From positions 120,233 to 184,232 of the forward strand of contig NW_003101636.1 of NCBI RefSeq assembly GCF_000003855.2: a stretch of 64,000 bases of DNA. Direction: 5' to 3'. A model generated the notes under the pieces. The model worked only from the letters and a program-made list of their open reading frames with translations, had not been told where the DNA came from and ran no database searches. The DNA is from Blastomyces gilchristii SLH14081. Taxonomy: Eukaryota; Ascomycota; Eurotiomycetes; Onygenales; Ajellomycetaceae. This document shows positions 58,187 through 64,000 of this stretch, piece by piece; within the stretch, counting starts at the first letter, position 1, and each line of letters begins with the position of its first letter. The position numbers and the translations under genes are program-made.

Positions 58187-61100
58187 ATGAGTAGAAAAAG
58201 TTTTTTTTCTTTTTATATTAGTTAGTTATAAGTTTATAACTATTAGTTAATAATTGAAATTAATTTTAAGTTTTCAAAAATTATTGTACAAGTTGTAATC
58301 AATTATCAATATCAGGAATAATATATATATATATATTCAACTATTATATTAATATAATGTATAAGTATCAATATTTTTTCAACATTGATATTCACAATAT
58401 TAATATATTTTTAATAATATTATCTAATAATGTAATTTGATAACACTCTCTTTCACAATATTAGTATATTTCAAGAAATGTGACAGAGATTAATCAAGAT
58501 TACTGATTTACTTTTATACATTGATAATATTCAATCTGAGTTAGTACTAAAATTATAACTAAGCTAAGAAAGAAGATTATTTTCTCTTATATTAATTCTT
58601 CTTACACACATCAGTGATCAGTTATTGAAAACAAATTATTATCTTTCTTAAATTATTATTATATCTTCTGAATTCACTTCTTTCACTTCTTTTACTTCTA
58701 TTGAAGATTCACAAACTCTTCAAGAAATCACTATGAATTATAAAGTCTATATTGTTTATAATTTAACACAGAATACTCTCTTTCAATTATAATAAATAAC
58801 TACTTCATTCTTCACATCTGATTCCAGGTCATGAAATTTATGAAAAACTCAACATAAACACTGAGATAAACTATGAAAAAATTATTAACAGATTGTATTA
58901 CAGATTACTGAAGAGTCATCTCTCTACTATAATTACTACAACTTTATTCAGAAACATTCATTATAGACTGATTATGACTCTGAAGAAATTTTCTAGTATC
59001 TGAAGTTATCAGAATACAGACAATAAAAGAAAAATAATTAGAAAATTACTACTGAGCTGATAAGTTACTCTATCAGATAATAATTTTTAATAATACTAAC
59101 TTTCTAATTTGAAGAAAATCATGTGAAAATAATCATGTATCAGTACTCTGATTTCATAACTCTTATCTGATAACTTCTGTGAATAATTACTTTGTATGTG
59201 TATATCTCTGAATCTTTCTCTTCAATTAATTGAAAACTCTGAATTCTAAACACTTCTTCAAATACTTAATTCAAATCTTTATATTTCACATTGATTCTGT
59301 CTTCAGTTCAATCTTAAGACACACTACAAAGTTAATATACAACATCTAGAATCAGAGTTGAAGAATCATTGAAGAGTGTCTCTTACAGTGAATGCATGAA
59401 CTAGTACAAATAATCTTACATTTATAAGAGTTATATGTTATTACATTGATGAGAACTGAACTTATTAAGAGATATTAATTGAATTTAAATCATTGATCAG
59501 TAGTCATACTGAGAATTATATAACAGAGATATTAATGACTGTGATTAAAAATGACTATTAAGATATTAGTCTCAGTCTTCTTATAATTATAACTAATAAT
59601 ACTGTGAATAACTATACTATGATAAAGAGCTTGAAGCAAAAATTGACTTTATATTTCTGAAATAATAAACAAGATTATATTCTCTGCATTGCTCATGTAA
59701 TTCAACTTATAATATAAACACTGATAAAGAATCTTAATATTGAGATGAAGAATAATGAGATGACTGATTCTTGAGATGAGAATGATATGAAAGTGATTAC
59801 TCAAGTAACTTTTACATTCACTTTATAAAAGATAATATTTTTTGATAACACTTTTTAATATTGCTTTTTGATAATGCTTTTTAATAATACTACTGTTAAT
59901 TTTGAATAGATTGACTAATAATTTAAATATCACAGATTTAAAACATTACTAATATGATTTGTATCTTCTCTAAATAATAATAATAATTTTATAATATTCA
60001 ATAAATAAATAAATCAGTCACATCACTGAATATGACACAGAATGTTAGAATATAATGAAGTTCAATATATAAGATAACTGTTCAGACTCTTCAATTATAT
60101 CAGATAATTGATCATTGAGTGTAATACTCTGATTGAGAAAAGATTCAAATATTAAAACTTTCTGATATAAAGTAAACTCAGTTGAAATATATGATTAATT
60201 TACTGTTTCAGTTTTATAAGATAATAAAGACAGTCTCAATCACTTGTACATCAATGCTGCAGTCAGTCTGATGAGTGTATAACAGTTTATTTACTCATCT
60301 TAAGAAGCAGTTAAATCACTTAAAAAGAAATTCAGTCTGAGATAATGCTATAGTGCAGGCTATTATTACTATAAGAGATAAACTAAGATATTACTATAGT
60401 AAAACTGAACAATCTTTTACAGAGTACTATACTATAGCAGCTCTACTAGATTTCTTCTATTAAGTTAATATCTACACTTCTCAAGATTGAACAGGGAAGA
60501 AATGAGACTTATATGTCAAATTAGCCTGAGACTACTACAATGTCAACTATCAGAGATTTGAATGAGCAGATATTAAAGATGTGAAGACAGTGAAATACAA
60601 TTCTCTAGTAAGTAATGATCTTTGATAATACTTCATATTATATAGAACTATAATACTAACTTTGAAACAGAACTTATATACATTGATTACAACTGAAAAT
60701 CAGGCAAAACTACATACTTATAAAACTGAATTTGACTGCTATCTTCAAGATGATTCAATGAATTTACACATTAAATCAATTCTAGAGTTATGAAAAATTG
60801 TTAAGAGTATATATTCAACTGTTTTACTGATAATATATGATACTCTGACAATTTCATTGATAGAGATGAAAATGAAGTGAAAGTTCAACTCAAGCTAAGA
60901 TATTTATTACTATCACTGAGAACAATTATAAGAAGAAACAATCAAGAAACTCATGATTATAAAACATAGAATTATCAGACAGTTTAATATCTCTGATCAC
61001 AGTATATCAGAGAAGTGTAGTTTTCATAAGAAAGTGAAGAATAAACTTGTACAAGAATGTATTTAGTTGTTTTATAAGCATTATCAATAATTATTATCAA

Positions 61101-61299
61101 ATTCTGATTATATAAGCAATTACAGAATGAACTGAATAAGACTGAATTTAATCTTCAGTCTCAGTCTCATTCTGATTTTGAAAGAATAATTATCTTTCAC
61201 AGATTATTCTGAGAAATTACTCTCATTTCACTGTTTTTGAATTAAATCTGGTCATTTTTCACACTATTTCTCTCAGAAATGATTCATTTTCAGATTTTT
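58187..61299 (+). pseudogene. hAT transposase relic of hAT-b
   Basis: In broken plus-strand frames the hAT transposase is recognisable by its order of conserved blocks. A CIAHVIQLIIQTL segment at 59685-59723 is the Cys-x2-His...Leu motif of hAT transposases. A RWNS-like target segment with YQIIDH follows at about 60050-60150. A SLNHLYINAA ... KSLKKK region lies near 60230-60330, and a TEYYTIAALLD segment at about 60410-60450 corresponds to the family's block before dimerisation. Stops match Trp-to-stop change. The N-terminal zinc finger and the C-terminal dimerisation end could not be placed. Inactive. The first about 115 bp repeat hAT-a 29830-29940. Confidence 0.75.
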
Positions 61300-61395
61300 T
61301 TGAGGCTTGGTCCTGGTGAGACTCATGTCAAGAAATGTATGAGACCAGATCAAATGGAATCAAATGTGAAATTCATGGTCTCGGCGGCCAGTCTA
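61300..61395 (-). repeat. Right terminal region of hAT-b shared with the MITEs
   Basis: Reversed, this starts TAGACTGGCCGCC and follows the left end of the 506-bp MITE for about 90 bp (for example CATACATTTCTTG) before diverging. It links the MITEs to this element. Confidence 0.88.
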
Positions 61396-62221
61396 TAAAC
61401 AAAGACACTTGAACAGTCAAAGATCACTGAAGTAAGAGTAGCAGGTTTGAAAATGAGAGTTCATGAATACAAAGACTCAAGCATGAATCTCAAAGCTCAA
61501 ACACAGTGTTCAAACTGTCAAAGATATGAACACTGTGCAATCTCTTGTTTTAGAGACTTAAAATATGCATTCTGTGTCAGAGATCACAAAACTAGTGAGC
61601 ATAAATATGAAACATGCTTCAAAAGAGATGAAATATGTCAATACACTCTGCTTAAATGCTCTAATTGTAAAGAAAAACATGCATCTAGCTCAAAAGAATG
61701 TATATTTACTTCAAGAACTCAAAAGAACTGAAGAAAAGATGAAGCTTAAAGCAAATCTAGAACTAAAGAGAATAGTCAAGTCAGTAAACTCACAACTGTA
61801 AGTTTAAAAAGAAGAAACTCTCAACTATCTAAATCTTCAAACTTCAATTCTTCAGCTAAATGTAAACAGAATTTGAATTCTCAAACTTCTGTTAAGATTA
61901 AAGAATTGAGAAATGACTCTGATGATAAACTAAATATAATACAAGCAGTTGAGATTTCTACTTTTCAGAATAGTTATAATCTACTATCTATTAATAGTGA
62001 TTAGATTCTACTCTACTCTTTTTTAGTATGAATATATAATAAAAACAACAAAAAAAGTTTAAAAACTCTTCAAAAATCACATTTATTTAAAATAATGTGA
62101 ATAGAAACTTAAATTGTATTTATTCTTATCTTCAAATTGCATTTGAATAAAAAGTTGATTTTATACTGCTTCAGAAGCTGAATTTTGATACTGAGTAAAA
62201 ATATGTCATTTCTCATTCAAT
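61396..62221 (+). pseudogene. LINE ORF1 with zinc knuckles and start of ORF2
   Basis: 61447-61731 is open for 94 codons and holds CCHC-type zinc knuckles: CSNCQRYEHCAISC, then FCVRDHKTSEHKYETC, then CSNCKEKHASSSKEC, as in ORF1 of Tad1-type LINEs, where they bind the element RNA. Text following (to about 62220) resembles the start of the ORF2 endonuclease domain but is broken. Sense and position fit the right half of a LINE interrupted by hAT-b. Ends where the 3' tail of an opposite-strand LINE begins. Confidence 0.82.
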
Positions 62222-64000
62222 TTTATTATTATTATTCTTCAATTATAGATGTATGCAGTCAGAGACTATGACATCTACCTGAGAACTTTTAGTTCTCAGG
62301 GTTTTTCCTATATCTGTAAAGTTAACTATTATACATTCATCAATTTCAGATATGCAAAATCAGAAAATTCCAGCCCAGAATACAAAAACTGTTTACAAAT
62401 TGCAGTGTTTTAACATCTTCTGATACTTTGAAATCATTTGACAATATCATGACAAAGGAAAAGAGAACACAGTCTTAAAGATAGACACATTAAATAGATA
62501 GACAGAAAGAAATTGAAAGAAAAAGATAAAGTAAAGAAAGACTGTAACAAAACAAATTATTAAAAGATAGTATATAGCTGTTTTAACAGACTATATCTGA
62601 TTGATTTTCTTCTCTTCATATTCAGATAATTCTGAATTTAGCCATTTTCTTATAGCTGCTTGAGTTTCTGATAGAAAGTCTATTAAATATTTAATTCCTG
62701 TCTCAGTTGAGAATAAGAATCTCATATTTAATTGATTTAGATCATACTTCTCTTTCAATCTGACTCTGAGACTATTGTATAACACACAGTGCATTATAAT
62801 ATACTCAGGATTCTCATTTGCATTGCAGAATGAGCATTCTATTGAGTCAAATCTATCATCAAATCTTTGTATATAAGATTTGAAATAGCCATGTTCTAGT
62901 TTCAGCTGTATTATAGATGAGAATATTTTCTTTTTACATTTAATTGAACAAGATTTTCACTTGGGTTTTGTTTCAAATCTTGAATAATGTATACTCTTCT
63001 TTTGTTTCTGCCAGCTTTCATTTCACTTGTCTAAACAAGATTCTTTTATTTTTCTCTTTATAAAAGATCAGGATATAACTTTTTGAATAGATCTGCTTAA
63101 TTCTGCACTCTTTTTTGCAGCTGAATCAGCCAATTCATTGTCATGAATATTCATATGAGCAGGAACTCAGTGTAGATGAATTATCAGCTTTGATATTCTT
63201 CTCTTTTGAATTTTCAAAACAGAGTTTAAGATCAGTTCAAGATTCATTTGATCATTATGAATCTGACTATTTCTAAGTCTTTTTAAAGCAGCTTGACTAT
63301 CAGAGAATATTCATGCCTCTTTCAAGGTATTTTCTCTTTTATGAGATTTTATTTCTATGAGTTTGAAAGCTTTCACTATTACAAATAGTTCAGCATCAAA
63401 GACTTCAGATTCACAGCCTAGATTCCAGAAATCTGAGATAAAATTGATATTATCTTCAGTATAAGCAATGCCTGTGCCTAATCTATTCAGATTCTCATTC
63501 TTTGAGTCATCTGAATAAATCAGAATAGAGTCTTTTATATTGATTGTAGAAATTCTCTTTAAATGCTGTTCACATTCTTTCTCTTTTAATAGTTCACTTA
63601 TTTATAAGTCTATAAGAGATTCAAGCTTTTCTCTCCAGAGAGATAACTTCTCATGATCCACTTTTTCAATATTTAAAGAAGAAAATTGATTTTTAATCAG
63701 AGAGCATAGTCTGTAAAGTTGAGAAGACATTTTCTTTGAACAATCATTTTCATTTCAATCAAGAAATCTATTTCAATCCAGTTCATTTCCAGAGTTAATT
63801 AATGGAAATGAAGATGAGACTCTTTCTCTGATTATATGATTTGAGCTCATCTTTATAACTCTCAGAGTATAGTTCATACAGGCCTTTTCAAATCTAATAG
63901 CAGAAGAAGGAATTGAAGCTTCAATTTTCATTGCTTTAATAGAAGATGATTTGAATGCTCTCAGAATTCTTCTCAAGGCTCTGTTTTGCAGACTTTGAAA
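62222..64000 (-). pseudogene. Tad1-like LINE, 3' half (RT end, RNase H, zinc motif, 3' tail); partial at window end
   Basis: Minus-strand ORF2 reads from the window end to a stop near 62591. 63976-63773 is the post-RT region (RRILRAFKSSSIKAMKIEASIPSS-type). RNase H follows: YSDD near 63515, AELFVIVKAFKL near 63390, FSDSQAALKRL near 63300 and NIHDNELADSAAKKS near 63140; the acidic active-site residues are all present. CSFCNANENPEYIMMHC near 62830 is the C-terminal Cys/His motif. The 3' untranslated region runs to (TTA)n at 62222-62235. It has a few stops from Trp and Gln codons but is the best preserved LINE here. Confidence 0.9.

Larger units (their letters stand above)
47356..61395 (+). mobile_element. 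hAT-b: full-length hAT DNA transposon (5.8 kb) split by gypsy B
   Basis: The ends are TAGACTGACCGTGTG at 47356 and, reversed, TAGACTGGCCGCCGAG at 61395. The 8-bp flanks TATACAAA (47348-47355) and TAAACAAA (61396-61403) differ at one base. Removing gypsy B (8,228 bp plus a 4-bp duplication) leaves about 5.8 kb. The right part holds a hAT transposase relic on the plus strand. The left part is colinear with hAT-a. LINE sequence lies on both sides. This is the likely former source of transposase for the 506-bp MITEs, which share its ends. Confidence 0.88.

Noticed and set aside
22330..64000. Centromere
   Set aside because: AT-rich nested mutated elements would fit, but no centromere-specific evidence can be seen in sequence, and similar blocks occur along chromosome arms in such genomes.
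1..64000. CRISPR array, rRNA genes or telomere repeats
   Set aside because: None seen; the regular short repeats are all microsatellites.

Overview
The window looks like a filamentous ascomycete chromosome (Pezizomycotina; the protein sequences are of Eurotiomycete character, genus not determinable). It has a two-compartment structure: a GC-normal island at about 9.1-22.3 kb set between very AT-rich blocks at 1-9.1 kb and 22.3-64 kb. The AT-rich blocks are made almost wholly of nested, mutated transposable elements. Their reading frames are broken by C-to-T/G-to-A type changes (Trp codons turned to stops, catalytic Asp turned to Asn), which is the mark of repeat-induced point mutation (RIP). 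The one intron modelled has the fungal pattern GTAAGT...CTAAC...TAG.

The island carries two convincing host genes, both on the + strand: a cytosolic asparaginyl-tRNA synthetase (17220-19137, one intron) and an MT-A70/METTL4-type N6-adenine methyltransferase (20378-21862, no intron). The 7 kb upstream of the synthetase shows no gene I can support. It does hold a 375-bp MITE with long inverted repeats (14776-15150) and, at the left edge, a (CAA)n-ended unit.

Left AT-rich block: the 3' half of a Ty3/gypsy chromovirus 'gypsy A' (1-4588), the 3' end of a second gypsy 'gypsy C' (4589-6536), a 506-bp hAT-type MITE (7191-7696) and a tRNA-headed SINE (8310-8688).

Right AT-rich block, in order: 5' half of gypsy C (22887-25367); a LINE 3' tail and a gypsy-B LTR fragment; a truncated hAT element 'hAT-a' (25625-29940) that has received one 506-bp MITE and one 1,071-bp tRNA/LINE chimeric SINE; a full gypsy A (30036-38350) inserted into a minus-strand gypsy C (29941-39828) and itself carrying a MITE; a plus-strand Tad1-like LINE split by a complete Ty1/copia element (40590-46331, 95-bp LTRs, 5-bp target duplication); an isoleucine-tRNA-like SINE (46553 to about 47280); a full-length 5.8-kb hAT element 'hAT-b' (47356-61395) with transposase relics, split by a complete 8.2-kb gypsy B (49955-58182); LINE ORF1 zinc knuckles (61396-62221); and the 3' half of a minus-strand LINE running off the window end.

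The most interesting content is the transposon biology. hAT-b and its 506-bp derivatives share ends and 8-bp target duplications, and the second hAT copy supplies empty-site proof for two insertions. tRNA-headed retroposons include one that carries the LINE's own 3' tail, implying LINE-driven mobilisation. Gypsy A has a conserved antisense reading frame between its chromodomain and 3' LTR. The copia element appears to prime from a half-tRNA(Met). Element names A/B/C are local labels for this window.
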